From contig JBLHWO010000025.1 of NCBI GenBank assembly GCA_047629215.1, forward strand, positions 1 to 25,159: DNA of 25,159 nt. Reading direction: 5' to 3'. The DNA is from CANLBN01 sp047629215 (GTDB lineage: Bacteria > Pseudomonadota > Gammaproteobacteria > Pseudomonadales > Cellvibrionaceae). The stretch's first letter is position 1; each line of letters begins with the position of its first letter. The notes below the pieces were generated by a model. That model made no database searches and was not told where the DNA came from. It saw only the letters and a program-made list of their open reading frames with translations. Below are positions 15,327 to 23,331 of the stretch, one piece after another. The position numbers were made by a program, and so were the translations under genes.

Positions 15327-15354
15327 GGAACTATTAATAGGTTCTGTTCACTAA
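15327..15354 (+). promoter_or_regulatory. Hrp-box promoter of the T3SS operon
   Basis: GGAACT-N15-TCACTAA matches the HrpL consensus GGAAC[C/T]-N15/16-CCACNNA at all but one position (T for the first C). It lies 53 bases before the GTG chosen for sctW. The implied transcript start, near 15360, rules out the ATG at 15359 as the real start. Confidence 0.75.
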
Positions 15355-15406
15355 TAGTATGATTTTTTTCATTCAATTAATCGTTTGTTTTATAGAGAGG
15401 TGTAAT

Positions 15407-16255
15407 GTGGGCCCTGTAACCATGCGTAATTCTGCTGCGGTGTCAGCACAACAATCTGTTCAAGTTAGTCAAGCGTCGTCAAAGCAATTCGCTAATATTA
15501 ATACTAGTGCATCTAGCGCTTCTGGTGGTATTGGTAGCGGTGCAGGTGCAGAAGAAATAGCCGCTGCATTCAGCGGAAAAATGCAGAGTAAAAAAGCTAA
15601 ACAAGAAACAAGTCAGGAGCTTGGTAGCCATCTCCAAAGGCGTATTAATAGTATTCAGAAAATACAAGCGTTAGCAACTGTCTTAGATATACATACTTCG
15701 GTTGCTAGCAACGCTAAATCCATTGAGGCATTAGTTCGTTCGGGTGGTGATTTAGTAGGTTGGTGTGATGAGGAAAATGAAAAGGGGGTGGAGCCTGCGG
15801 AGATCTTTCTTTCCCTAAAAAGTGCACTGCTTACTGCGTCAGATAGTGATAAACCAGCCATAGAACGTGCTATCCAAAATCTGGTTCGTGAAAATGGTAC
15901 CTCAATCCAGACATCATTTAATGTTGCTACTACAGTAGCCAAAGCTTATCCGGACCAACGCCATGCGCAGACGATGAGAAAGGCGATAGGTGAAGGCAAT
16001 CAACAAAACTATGATACGCGGTCTATTGTGGACTTGTTATTAAAACATTTTGGTGCGGAAGATTTTGGTCGAAGCTTGGATACTTATGGTCGTTCTCAAA
16101 GAGCTGATTTAAACAGTCTTCAACCTTCAACTGCTCCAGACTATCTGGAGGATATGGTCAATAATTTACATGCTGTGAATGGGGCCAGATCCTTGGTGTC
16201 AGATTGTAACGACCTCTTGTTAGACACCACAAGGATACCTACAGCTAATGAATAA
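15407..16255 (+). CDS. sctW: T3SS gatekeeper SctW, YopN/HrpJ-like
   Basis: This gene encodes the gatekeeper that controls the switch from translocator to effector export, acting at the SctV gate with TyeA. I start it at GTG 15407, which has GAGAGG 6 bases upstream; the frame also has ATG 15422. This gives about 283 residues, close to YopN (293). The N-terminus is Ser/Gln/Ala-rich (SAQQSVQVSQASSKQF), as in secreted gatekeepers. The helical HrpJ/YopN domain follows, with AEEIAAAFSGKMQSKK near the start and LVGWCDEENEKGVEPAEIFL in the middle. The 3' end overlaps the tyeA-like gene by ATGAATAA. In Pseudomonas HrpJ these two parts form one protein. It is first in the operon behind the Hrp-box. Confidence 0.8.
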   Translation: MGPVTMRNSAAVSAQQSVQVSQASSKQFANINTSASSASGGIGSGAGAEEIAAAFSGKMQSKKAKQETSQELGSHLQRRINSIQKIQALATVLDIHTSVASNAKSIEALVRSGGDLVGWCDEENEKGVEPAEIFLSLKSALLTASDSDKPAIERAIQNLVRENGTSIQTSFNVATTVAKAYPDQRHAQTMRKAIGEGNQQNYDTRSIVDLLLKHFGAEDFGRSLDTYGRSQRADLNSLQPSTAPDYLEDMVNNLHAVNGARSLVSDCNDLLLDTTRIPTANE

Positions 16256-16583
16256 CAGTGAGGCGGTACAATTAGCTAGAAGTGTGCTGGATTTGATGGA
16301 AGATAAAATCTATCACACTGAGCTTGAAGATATCGCCAAAGAATATTCAGGCGTACGAAAAGTCGATCAATTAAAGTTTCTTAACCGATTATACCCATTG
16401 CTTAATAATTTGCCTGTAGCACTTTGGCAAAGCGAAGAGCAGCGAAAGGAATCGCTACTGGAGTGTGTCAGGTATATGGAAGCCGCGACGATTAAAGATA
16501 TTGGCGAAATTAAATTTAGTCAACTCTCGACTTATATTAGTAGAAGTGAACATAATTTATTCAGTAATAAAAATAAGGTTTAA
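16248..16583 (+). CDS. TyeA-like gatekeeper partner
   Basis: This helical 111-residue protein (ARSVLDLMEDKIYHTELEDI, then RLYPLLNNLPVALWQSEEQR) fits in position and size the TyeA family (about 92 residues) or the C-terminal part of fused SctW/HrpJ. TyeA binds the C-terminus of YopN and holds it at the export gate. The gene starts inside the end of sctW (8-base overlap, +1 relative frame), so translation is probably coupled. In Yersinia a YopN-TyeA fusion arises by +1 frameshifting. It ends 3 bases before the sctV start. The family call comes from context and general character rather than from a strong motif. Confidence 0.65.
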   Translation: MNNSEAVQLARSVLDLMEDKIYHTELEDIAKEYSGVRKVDQLKFLNRLYPLLNNLPVALWQSEEQRKESLLECVRYMEAATIKDIGEIKFSQLSTYISRSEHNLFSNKNKV

Positions 16584-16586
16584 TTG

Positions 16587-18698
16587 ATGTCACCATTATT
16601 AGGAACGCTTCAAAGACTTACCTTGCTGCTTTCTCAAAGGTCTGAGATTGTTGTTATTTTTGTCGTCATAGGCATAGTGTTCATGATGATTCTACCATTG
16701 CCAACGGCTTTGGTAGATACATTAATAGCATTAAATATAAGTGTGTCTATACTCCTCGTTGTCTTGTCGATGTATCTGCCTGGCCCTCTGGCTTTTTCAA
16801 CCTTTCCTGCTTTATTGCTCATTACAACACTCTTTCGTTTGGCGTTATCAATTACGACTACTCGACTGATATTGTTGCAGGGGGATGCGGGTCATATCGT
16901 AGAAGTTTTTGGTAATTTTGTCGTTGGCGGAAATCTTGTTGTCGGATTGGTCATCTTTATGATCTTAACAATTGTCAATTTTTTGGTGATTACTAAAGGT
17001 TCAGAGCGCGTTGCTGAGGTAGCTGCACGCTTCGCTCTGGATGCTATGCCTGGCAAGCAAATGTCTATAGATAGCGATTTGCGCGCAGGGTTGCTTGATG
17101 CACCTACCGCGCAAAAGAAGCGGGCAGATATTGGTAGAGAAAGCCAGTTATTTGGGGCTATGGATGGCGCGATGAAGTTCGTTAAAGGTGATGCGATTGC
17201 TGGCATTATTATTGTTCTTATTAATATTCTTGGCGGTTTTTCAATTGGTGTAATGCAGTTGGGCTTGCCATCTGAAGAGGCTATTAAGATTTATGCAATT
17301 TTGACAATAGGTGATGGGCTGGTTGCACAAATACCGGCTCTACTTATTTCGCTGACGGCCGGCATGATTATTACCCGTGTAACAGATGATACCGCAGAGT
17401 CACAAAATGTTGGACAGGAAATGGCTCGGGAATTGTTCAATGAACCTAAGGCTTGGGTTATTGCCGCTATTGTCATGCTGTGCTTTGCTATGATCCCAGG
17501 TATGCCTTTTTTTGCATTTATGACGCTGGCTGCAATTTTTGGCGGGTTTGGGGGGTATAAAATATGGAAGTTGCAAAAAATTGCAGCGCAGGCAGCAGCA
17601 TTGCAATCTCAATCTCAGCATGCAGATGAGAGTGACAAGCTTGAAAAAGACGTAGAGAGCGGCGATATGGACATAAGAACGTTTTTACCTTACGAGCGGC
17701 TTGGCATGGTAGTGAATGGCGATGCAAAGGAAACAATGCATTATTATGTGGTTCTTAAACTTCTTCGCCGTATGCGCAATAGAATCGTCGCTGATAAAGG
17801 CTACACATTGCCAGGTATAGGGACGGCATTTTCTAATGGAATCGATAGCGGTGAATTTCATCTATATATCGATGGTGTGCCGCGTTTTATAGCGTCTCTG
17901 AATATTGACAAGCTAGCAGTCAATAAGACAGATATGACTGACTCGGTCTTGGTTTCTTTACTGCGTGATTGTCAGCAAGGTCAGGAGAGTCGAAACGAAG
18001 AGATGATTTATTGGGTTGAACCTAGCACAGAAGAACAGCTTATATCAGCCGGTATACCCTATTTACGAGGGGAAGATTTTATAGGTAAGCGTATTAGTGA
18101 CTTCTTACGCAAAGAGTCATTTCAATTTATCGGACTTGAAGAAGTGAATAAATTAATGATGTGGATTACCAGTCAATATCCAAAAATGGGAGAAGAGTTA
18201 ATGAAGGTTCTGCCTATTCCAAAATTAGGTGAGATTTTGAAAAACTTAGCTCGAGAGAGCATATCGATTCGGTCGGTAAAAGGTATTGTTGAAACTTTGG
18301 TAGATAAAGCTGCTGTTGAACGTGATATACCGGTGTTAACTGATTATGTCAGAATCGCACTTCGTGATCAGATTTGCCATGAGTTAACCACGAACAATAA
18401 GTTGAATGTTTGCTTATTAGAGCCAGAATTAGAGGACATATTACGAAGCGCAATCAGGCAGACTGCTAATGGTCCTTTTTTAGCATTAAGTGAAGAGGAT
18501 AGTCAGCACCTGATTGGTGAAATAAAGCATCAAGAAAAAGGTATTTTAAATGAATCATTGACTGTTGTTGTGGCTCAGGATCTTCGGAGTTCGTTACGAG
18601 AGCTTATTAGAAATGATCTTTTTCATATTCCGGTATTGACTTATTCAGAAATAACACCGTCAATTTCTGTTGTGCCTGTGGCCAGAATCTCAATCTAA
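16587..18698 (+). CDS. sctV: T3SS export gate protein SctV (HrcV/FHIPEP family)
   Basis: This is the major inner-membrane export-gate protein, which forms a nonameric ring that receives substrates and gatekeeper complexes. The frame begins TTGATG; I use the ATG at 16587, giving 703 residues, standard for the family. The N-terminal half (about 1-335) is membrane-spanning, with hydrophobic segments near 23-37, 45-65, 72-95, 112-135, 200-225, 235-260, 285-305 and 310-325. The FHIPEP signature lies at about 142-168 (RVAEVAARFALDAMPGKQMS, then DSDLRAG). The C-terminal cytosolic domain follows and includes LREDLR-type sequence near the middle (VPIPKLGEIL-like PIPKLGEILKNLARESI). It is intact. It lies 3 bases after the tyeA-like gene in a tight operon. 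Confidence 0.96.
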   Translation: MSPLLGTLQRLTLLLSQRSEIVVIFVVIGIVFMMILPLPTALVDTLIALNISVSILLVVLSMYLPGPLAFSTFPALLLITTLFRLALSITTTRLILLQGDAGHIVEVFGNFVVGGNLVVGLVIFMILTIVNFLVITKGSERVAEVAARFALDAMPGKQMSIDSDLRAGLLDAPTAQKKRADIGRESQLFGAMDGAMKFVKGDAIAGIIIVLINILGGFSIGVMQLGLPSEEAIKIYAILTIGDGLVAQIPALLISLTAGMIITRVTDDTAESQNVGQEMARELFNEPKAWVIAAIVMLCFAMIPGMPFFAFMTLAAIFGGFGGYKIWKLQKIAAQAAALQSQSQHADESDKLEKDVESGDMDIRTFLPYERLGMVVNGDAKETMHYYVVLKLLRRMRNRIVADKGYTLPGIGTAFSNGIDSGEFHLYIDGVPRFIASLNIDKLAVNKTDMTDSVLVSLLRDCQQGQESRNEEMIYWVEPSTEEQLISAGIPYLRGEDFIGKRISDFLRKESFQFIGLEEVNKLMMWITSQYPKMGEELMKVLPIPKLGEILKNLARESISIRSVKGIVETLVDKAAVERDIPVLTDYVRIALRDQICHELTTNNKLNVCLLEPELEDILRSAIRQTANGPFLALSEEDSQHLIGEIKHQEKGILNESLTVVVAQDLRSSLRELIRNDLFHIPVLTYSEITPSISVVPVARISI

Positions 18699-18832
18699 AT
18701 ATTGTGTGTAAATACTGTTGTTAAGTTTGTCGGCTTAAAATATCTAGTTCAGCTATTGTTTGGCTTAAACTTGAACGTTTAATTTAACAAATGAATTTTT
18801 AAATTTTAGAAAAATATTGCTTGGAGATAATA
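18699..18832. other. gap between sctV and sctD
   Basis: A 134-base AT-rich gap, the largest in the operon. TGAACG occurs near 18772 but has no CAC partner at N15/16, so no Hrp-box is called, and no terminator hairpin is evident. The downstream genes may be read through from the sctW promoter. Confidence 0.45.
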
Positions 18833-19765
18833 ATGAATGAATTAAGAGTGGTCAGTGGTTTTCATCGTGGAGTGTCATTGACTCTTGATGAAGACCCTAT
18901 TGTTGTCGGCGCTTCATTAGAGGCTGATCTTGTATTGTCAGATCCGGGTATTGTTGCAGCGCATTTTAAAGTTGAACAGCTCAGCCAGCAGCCTAGTGAA
19001 TGGCAGCTAGTATGTTTGGATGGCGATGTGTGGGATGAAGATGGTAATAAAATAAGCGTTGTTAATATTTCAATTAGCAAAAGTTTTAATTTAGGGGGTG
19101 TATGGATCCATTTTTCTGAAGAAGATGCCCCTTGGCCTAGCAATGAAGTCGTTCATTATGGGCTTGGCAATAAAAGTAAAGAACAAGAAAAAGATAAAAA
19201 TAAAAGTAAAGAAAAAAATAAAATTTCAACGTCAAAAATACTTATTTTTTTCGCAGTGGCGTTTGTAGGATTTTTAACGGTAACACATGCCGCGGTAAGT
19301 GATAAAAAAGAAGCTGAAATAAAGGTTGTTAAAGAAGCGGTTAACGAAATTAAAAAGAAAGAGATGGAGGTGAAAAGTAAAAAAGAAACAGCAAAACTTG
19401 CCCTTGTCTTTAAAAAAATGCTAAAACAGAGGGGCTTACAAAGTATCGAGATGGTTATGTCGGGTAAGAACTGGGATCTAGAAGGCTCAGTTGATCCAAA
19501 AGATATTGACATGCTTAAGCGTATGCTGATTCGGTTTTCAAAAAGATATCAAAATACATTAACGATAAATAATAATGTTGTTCCTAACGATTACTCATTG
19601 CCTTTTGATATTGTAAAAGTGATCTCTGGCCCCTATGGACATGTTGAAGCAAATGATGGGCATAAATTATATTTAGGTAGTAAGCACAAAGGCATGACAC
19701 TGGTTTCTATAAGTAAAAATGAACTGTTGTTCTCTGGAAAAAACAATATTACCGTTAATTGGTGA
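18833..19765 (+). CDS. sctD: T3SS inner-membrane ring protein SctD, HrpQ type with FHA domain
   Basis: SctD proteins form the outer of the two inner-membrane rings, with a cytoplasmic FHA domain, one membrane span and a periplasmic part. ATG 18833 has GGAG 7 bases upstream and is preferred to the TTG at 18821, giving about 310 residues. Residues 1-95 read as an FHA fold (RVVSGFHRGVSLTLDEDPIV, then SDPGIVAAHFKVE). A very Lys/Glu-rich linker follows (KSKEQEKDKNKSKEKNK). The membrane segment lies at about 136-155 (ILIFFAVAFVGFLTV), and a periplasmic domain contains a BON-like LEGSVDPKDIDMLKRMLIRF. The order sctV-sctD-sctN equals hrcV-hrpQ-hrcN in Hrp1 clusters. The sequence is more divergent than its neighbours, so the name relies partly on position. 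Confidence 0.8.
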   Translation: MNELRVVSGFHRGVSLTLDEDPIVVGASLEADLVLSDPGIVAAHFKVEQLSQQPSEWQLVCLDGDVWDEDGNKISVVNISISKSFNLGGVWIHFSEEDAPWPSNEVVHYGLGNKSKEQEKDKNKSKEKNKISTSKILIFFAVAFVGFLTVTHAAVSDKKEAEIKVVKEAVNEIKKKEMEVKSKKETAKLALVFKKMLKQRGLQSIEMVMSGKNWDLEGSVDPKDIDMLKRMLIRFSKRYQNTLTINNNVVPNDYSLPFDIVKVISGPYGHVEANDGHKLYLGSKHKGMTLVSISKNELLFSGKNNITVNW

Positions 19766-19769
19766 CCCC

Positions 19770-21143
19770 ATGTTAAGTGAGAGTGAGATTAATCAAAGAG
19801 CGAAACAATGGGCTGGAAAGATTGTCCATAAAGTCGATGCCTTAAAATTAGTTACACCGTATGGTCGAGTCCATCAGGTGTTAGGCACCTTGATTGAAGC
19901 AAAAATACCTGAAGCAAGAATAGGTGACCTGTGTGAAATCCGAGTCGTAAATGATGGTGTTGAAGACGTCATATTATCCGAAGTCATTGGCTTTACTTCG
20001 AGTGTCGCATTACTATCGGCACTTGATCCACCAGAAGGCATTACTTTCGGCACCGATGTTGTCCCCTTGGGCTGCAAGCACCAGATTGAAGTTACCGATG
20101 ATATCTATGGTGGCGTTTATGATGGCATGGGTCGGGCTATGGGGGATACTAAAAGAAGTATCTTTTGTAAGCATAAAGTAAGCGCTAGTGATACGATAAA
20201 ACCTGTTGTAGCAGACGCGGTGGCTGCAACTGAAAAACCGCGTATTTCAGATCCGATGGAGACAGGAATAAAATCTATCGATAGCTTATTGACGATTGGT
20301 GAAGGCCAGCGTCTGGGTTTATTTGCGGGAGCAGGCTGCGGTAAAACAACTCTACTGGCCTCTTTGGCTCGTGGCGCAAAGGTCGATGTCACCATATTTG
20401 CACTTATTGGTGAGCGGGGGCGAGAACTTAAAGAGTTTATTGATCACGAGATGGATGAAGACTTAAGAAGCCGATCAGTCATTATCTGTGCGACCTCTGA
20501 TCGTAGCTCTATGGAGCGGTCACGTGCAGCATTTACGGCAACTGCGATTGCAGAAGCCTTCAGGGATCAGGGAAAAAAAGTACTGCTATTGGTTGATTCA
20601 TTAACCCGCTTTGCCCGAGCCCAGCGAGAAATAGGTCTAGCGGCCGGTGAGCCGCCTGCAAAAGGTGGATTTCCTCCATCGGTATACACTATGTTACCCC
20701 GTTTGATTGAGCGCGCAGGCAAAACCTATAAAGGCTCCATTACGGCGATCTATACCATTCTTATGGAGGGAGATTCCATAACCTCGGACCCTATTGCCGA
20801 TGAATCTAAGTCCTTGCTGGATGGCCATATCGTATTATCAAGAAAACTGGCAGAAAAAGGTCATTACCCTGCGATTGATGTTTTGCAGAGCCTGAGTCGA
20901 ACGATGGTTAATGTCGTGAGTGATGAGCAGACTATGGTGGCCAGACGCACACGCGGGTTGTTGGCGAATTATAAAGAGCTGGAATTGTTGATTAGGTTGG
21001 GAGAATATCAGTCGGGTAATGATGAAGAATCCGATGAGGCCGTGGAGCGTAGTCCGAAGATTATGCAATATTTACAACAGTCAACCAGAGAAATCGTGCC
21101 TTTGGAAGATGCTGTGGAACAGTTAAAAGGGTTAATCGTGTAA
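19770..21143 (+). CDS. sctN: T3SS ATPase SctN (HrcN)
   Basis: This hexameric ATPase at the cytoplasmic base of the export apparatus strips chaperones from substrates and energises export. I start at ATG 19770, 4 bases after the sctD stop, giving 457 residues; the open frame extends 17 codons upstream inside sctD. Walker A is AGAGCGKT at about 186-193 and Walker B is VLLLVD at about 271-276, followed by the signature SLTRFARAQREIGLAAGEPP. GERGRELKEF and the secretion-type N-terminal barrel (IGDLCEIRVVNDG) are present. The C-terminal helical domain ends in STREIVPLEDAVEQLKGLIV. T3SS-type features distinguish it from F1 beta and from FliI. It is intact. Confidence 0.97.
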   Translation: MLSESEINQRAKQWAGKIVHKVDALKLVTPYGRVHQVLGTLIEAKIPEARIGDLCEIRVVNDGVEDVILSEVIGFTSSVALLSALDPPEGITFGTDVVPLGCKHQIEVTDDIYGGVYDGMGRAMGDTKRSIFCKHKVSASDTIKPVVADAVAATEKPRISDPMETGIKSIDSLLTIGEGQRLGLFAGAGCGKTTLLASLARGAKVDVTIFALIGERGRELKEFIDHEMDEDLRSRSVIICATSDRSSMERSRAAFTATAIAEAFRDQGKKVLLLVDSLTRFARAQREIGLAAGEPPAKGGFPPSVYTMLPRLIERAGKTYKGSITAIYTILMEGDSITSDPIADESKSLLDGHIVLSRKLAEKGHYPAIDVLQSLSRTMVNVVSDEQTMVARRTRGLLANYKELELLIRLGEYQSGNDEESDEAVERSPKIMQYLQQSTREIVPLEDAVEQLKGLIV

Positions 21144-21147
21144 CAGT

Positions 21148-21612
21148 ATGTCAAGAACCAGAAAAAAACACTACCCCGTTGCTGATATAGACGAGCCAGA
21201 TGAGAACGTCTTATTAAAAAAACAGTTAACAGCGGTAAAAGCGATTCGAAAAAGGCGCTTAAATCGCCATGAAGCAGAATATAGACAGAAGCTAAAAGAG
21301 CTCGAATTGTCCCGTGAAGCACTGGAGGCCCATGATGGTGAATTGCATGAGGCCAAGGAAGCATTAACCGATGGTAAAGAGTTATTGCGAAGCCAATATT
21401 TAAATACAGTGTCAACGCTGGGCCATCTTCGTGAATGGAGTGATAAGGAAGATGCATTAAAAAAAAATGTGGCTTTGGCATCTAGAGTAAGACAAAAGAC
21501 ATTAGAAAGAATCGATGCCGATAAAGAAGCGGTAGAGGAAGCTAAAAAAAATTATCAGAAAACGTTATTGAGTATAGAAAAAATAGACATTATTTTGGAA
21601 GAAGTGGAATGA
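21148..21612 (+). CDS. sctO: T3SS stalk protein SctO (HrpO/YscO)
   Basis: This 154-residue, highly charged protein is predicted to be two long antiparallel helices (coiled coil). It is typical of SctO/FliJ, which inserts into the SctN hexamer and links it to SctV. Visible features are RKKHYPVADIDEPDENVLLK, the heptad-rich NRHEAEYRQKLKELELSREA and the C-terminal KTLERIDADKEAVEEAKKNY. The family has low sequence identity, so size, composition and position 4 bases after sctN decide the call. It is the last gene of the operon here. In Hrp1 clusters hrpP and hrcQRSTU would follow, but they do not. Confidence 0.85.
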   Translation: MSRTRKKHYPVADIDEPDENVLLKKQLTAVKAIRKRRLNRHEAEYRQKLKELELSREALEAHDGELHEAKEALTDGKELLRSQYLNTVSTLGHLREWSDKEDALKKNVALASRVRQKTLERIDADKEAVEEAKKNYQKTLLSIEKIDIILEEVE

Positions 21613-21868
21613 TTAGTTAGGACACTGCTAAAAATAGTCATTTTTTACCGACGTGCGGCACCGAGATCGTGAGCGCGTTAAAAGTAGCTTCTTCTAAGCG
21701 AGAATACACCTTGCTTAAAGCCTCATTTTCTCCATGTAAATTGCGGCTTTACTTGCTATGACGAAAAAATTCTAATTTTTAGATTAAGTCAATTAAAAAA
21801 GACTATCACTTCATAGTGTTGATTAATTCAGGGGGCCCATATATGTCATTTTGTTACTTTGTTTACTT
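21613..21868. other. intergenic after sctO, with an unidentified minus-strand fragment
   Basis: On the minus strand about 33 codons are open from roughly 21744 to 21644 (LHGENEALSKVYSRLEEATF, then NALTISVPHVGKK and stop), which look like the end of a protein whose 5' part is lost. I do not recognise the family. No hrpP-like frame and no strong terminator for the T3SS operon are visible. Confidence 0.35.
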
Positions 21869-21896
21869 TGAACTATTTTAATTTATATGCCACTTA
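21869..21896 (+). promoter_or_regulatory. Hrp-box promoter of the repeat-protein gene
   Basis: TGAACT-N15-CCACTTA has the exact spacing of the site before sctW and a full CCACNNA -10 part, with one mismatch in the -35 part (T for the first G). It lies 51 bases before the ATG at 21948. It implies that this gene belongs to the HrpL regulon as its own transcript. Confidence 0.7.
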
Positions 21897-21947
21897 ATTA
21901 ATCATAAACTTAATATTGGATATTTGATTGATGAGTGGTAATTTATA

Positions 21948-22484
21948 ATGCGATTTAGCGACTTTAACATTCGCAGGGGAGCCCCAGCTCAAGGTATTAA
22001 CGCTAGTGAGGGAGCCAAAAGTGAGAAACCAACCGTAACCAGTTCAAGTTCTAGCATTCCACGACATAACCACCCAAGCATAAACCTCTTAGGATCCCTT
22101 GCTGTGGGTGCGGGCGTTTTTGTTGCTGTGGCTGCTGCGCCAGCTCTTCTAATTATCCCTTTAATGGCGGGGGCTTATGGTTATAGCGCCACCAAAGCTG
22201 CTGATACTAGCAAGCCACCGCAAGCAGAAGCAGGGGCTGGAACTCCACCTGAAGTAGAAGCGAAGGCTGGAACTCCACCTGAAGTAGAAGCGAAGGCTGG
22301 AACTCCACCTGAAGTAGAAGCGAAGGCTGGAACTCCACCTGAAGTAGAAGCAAGGGCTGGCGCTAAAGAGGCAGAGCAGGAGCAGAATAGGATGGCTGTG
22401 GAGGGTCTGCTAGAAGCTATAAAAGCTAATAATGATAAAATTATTACTGATAGCCTGCACAATGCTACAGGCATTAAGTTTTAA
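21948..22484 (+). CDS. candidate T3SS-secreted protein with hydrophobic segment and decapeptide repeats
   Basis: This 178-residue protein is of no recognised family. Residues 1-45 are Ser/Thr-rich and polar. Residues about 46-80 form a long hydrophobic Ala/Val/Leu/Ile/Gly stretch (LLGSLAVGAGVFVAVAAAPA, then LLIIPLMAGAYGY), suggesting one or two membrane helices. A decapeptide (AGTPPEVEAK) is repeated four times at about 97-136. The charged C-terminal helix ends MAVEGLLEAIKANNDKIITD. It has its own Hrp-box and directly follows the T3SS operon, so a secreted translocator, harpin-like or effector role is plausible but unproved. No Sec signal is seen at the extreme N-terminus. Confidence 0.6.
   Translation: MRFSDFNIRRGAPAQGINASEGAKSEKPTVTSSSSSIPRHNHPSINLLGSLAVGAGVFVAVAAAPALLIIPLMAGAYGYSATKAADTSKPPQAEAGAGTPPEVEAKAGTPPEVEAKAGTPPEVEAKAGTPPEVEARAGAKEAEQEQNRMAVEGLLEAIKANNDKIITDSLHNATGIKF
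22236..22355 (+). repeat. four tandem 30-bp repeats inside a coding region
   Basis: The unit starts GCTGGAACTCCACCTGAAGT and has a period of exactly 30 bp. The first three units are identical and the fourth differs only near its end. Near-perfect identity at DNA level implies recent expansion, so copy number probably varies between strains. Confidence 0.95.
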
Positions 22485-22629
22485 AAATAACACTCCTCTT
22501 AATTACTATAGACTACATTTTTAAACGGGGTATAATTACACCGCTACCCAGAGTTTAGCCATGTCGCAAAAATTAAGGTGCAATACCAAAAAAGCCTATC
22601 TCAAACGTGATTTAGTGTTTCAAATAGAG
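22485..22629. other. short intergenic region
   Basis: Nothing is recognised between the repeat-protein gene and the IS3 remnant. Confidence 0.4.
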
Positions 22630-22868
22630 ACAGATTAAAAGATCCTTGCCTAAAGAACTGTTGAAACGCTCAATAAATCCACTTTATTGTGGTTTTTTAG
22701 CTTAGGTGTAGGCCATTTCTATTTTTTCCTCTTCGCACTGGTCAATCAGCAAGGCCGAAATAAGTTCTGGCCTATTATTTATAAGCAGCTGTTTAGGTAA
22801 GCCGCATTCTTTTTTCAATTGCTCAAGTACTCTGGTAACCCTCGCTGCAGGCAACGAGATATCTAGCC
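22630..22868 (-). pseudogene. IS3-family OrfB transposase fragment (C-terminal part)
   Basis: The minus strand reads DISLPAARVTRVLEQLKKEC, then GLPKQLLINNRPELISALLI, and after a TAA continues AKKPQ, another stop, SGFIERFNSSLGKDL. This is the end of an IS3-type rve integrase domain (LPAxRVxRxLExL, NGPEFIS, then KPQQNGFIERFN with the catalytic Glu). The expected D of DNGPE is replaced by N in the Asn-Asn-Arg-Pro-Glu stretch. Two stops and the missing N-terminus make it dead. Confidence 0.75.
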
Positions 22869-23085
22869 ATATGAAAAATAAGACCATCGTTTACTTTTCT
22901 ATGACTCAACTCTTTCAATAAAACCGAGCGTATTAACTCTACACTTTTGTTGGCAGCCAAGGTTCAGCCCAACATTTTGCTCTAATACAAATCCATAACA
23001 ACGGCCAAGTAACGCTATTTTCCAGCCAGACTTTAATATGTAATATCATCAGCCCACTGTTGATTTTCTTGCTGTACCTAGAAAG
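22869..23085 (-). pseudogene. second IS3-family OrfB fragment (central part)
   Basis: The minus strand from about 23065 reads QQWADDITY, stop, SLAGK, stop, RYLAVVMDLY, stop, SKMLG, then, after a frameshift, NKSVELIRSVLLKEL and LIFHM. This matches the middle of IS150-type IS3 transposases (NQxWxxDITYxxxxxGxxYLAVVMDLYSRxxVGW, then LIFHSD). It ends at 22862-22868, where a different IS3 subgroup begins, so two unrelated IS3 remnants are joined. Confidence 0.65.
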
Positions 23086-23331
23086 CTTTAGAATTTACTT
23101 ATGACCAATAAGGTCGCTAGGTGATTCTAATATTTCTTATGCCAACACGGATGTAGGTAAGGGGCGTGAGCAGGATGCGGTAAGCTGTGCACATCAATAA
23201 TGTGCACAGAGTTTTCGCGCCAACTGCGGTTTTTAGAACTTGCAGTGGACAGCAACCTGGAAAAATGAGAAAAATTACTGTTTGATCTTTCTATGACAGA
23301 TTCAAGCCGACGGGCTTGCCTGCTTTGTCGA
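23086..23331. other. intergenic, no recognised gene
   Basis: A minus-strand open frame (23127-23339) exists but has no resemblance to a known family and a composition unlike its neighbours, so it is not called. Confidence 0.35.

Noticed and set aside
15359..15406. ATG at 15359 as start of sctW
   Set aside because: It lies at the transcript start implied by the Hrp-box at 15327-15354 and has no ribosome-binding site. The encoded stretch is hydrophobic and unlike a gatekeeper N-terminus. GTG 15407 with GAGAGG is better.
18766..18800. Hrp-box before sctD (TGAACG)
   Set aside because: No CAC motif occurs at N15 or N16.
19719..19769. Upstream start of sctN inside sctD
   Set aside because: It would overlap sctD by 47 bases. 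The ATG at 19770 starts the usual SctN N-terminus 4 bases after sctD.
16634..21481. Numerous minus-strand open frames opposite sctV, sctD, sctN and sctO
   Set aside because: They are antisense shadows of strongly supported genes, with no family motifs of their own.
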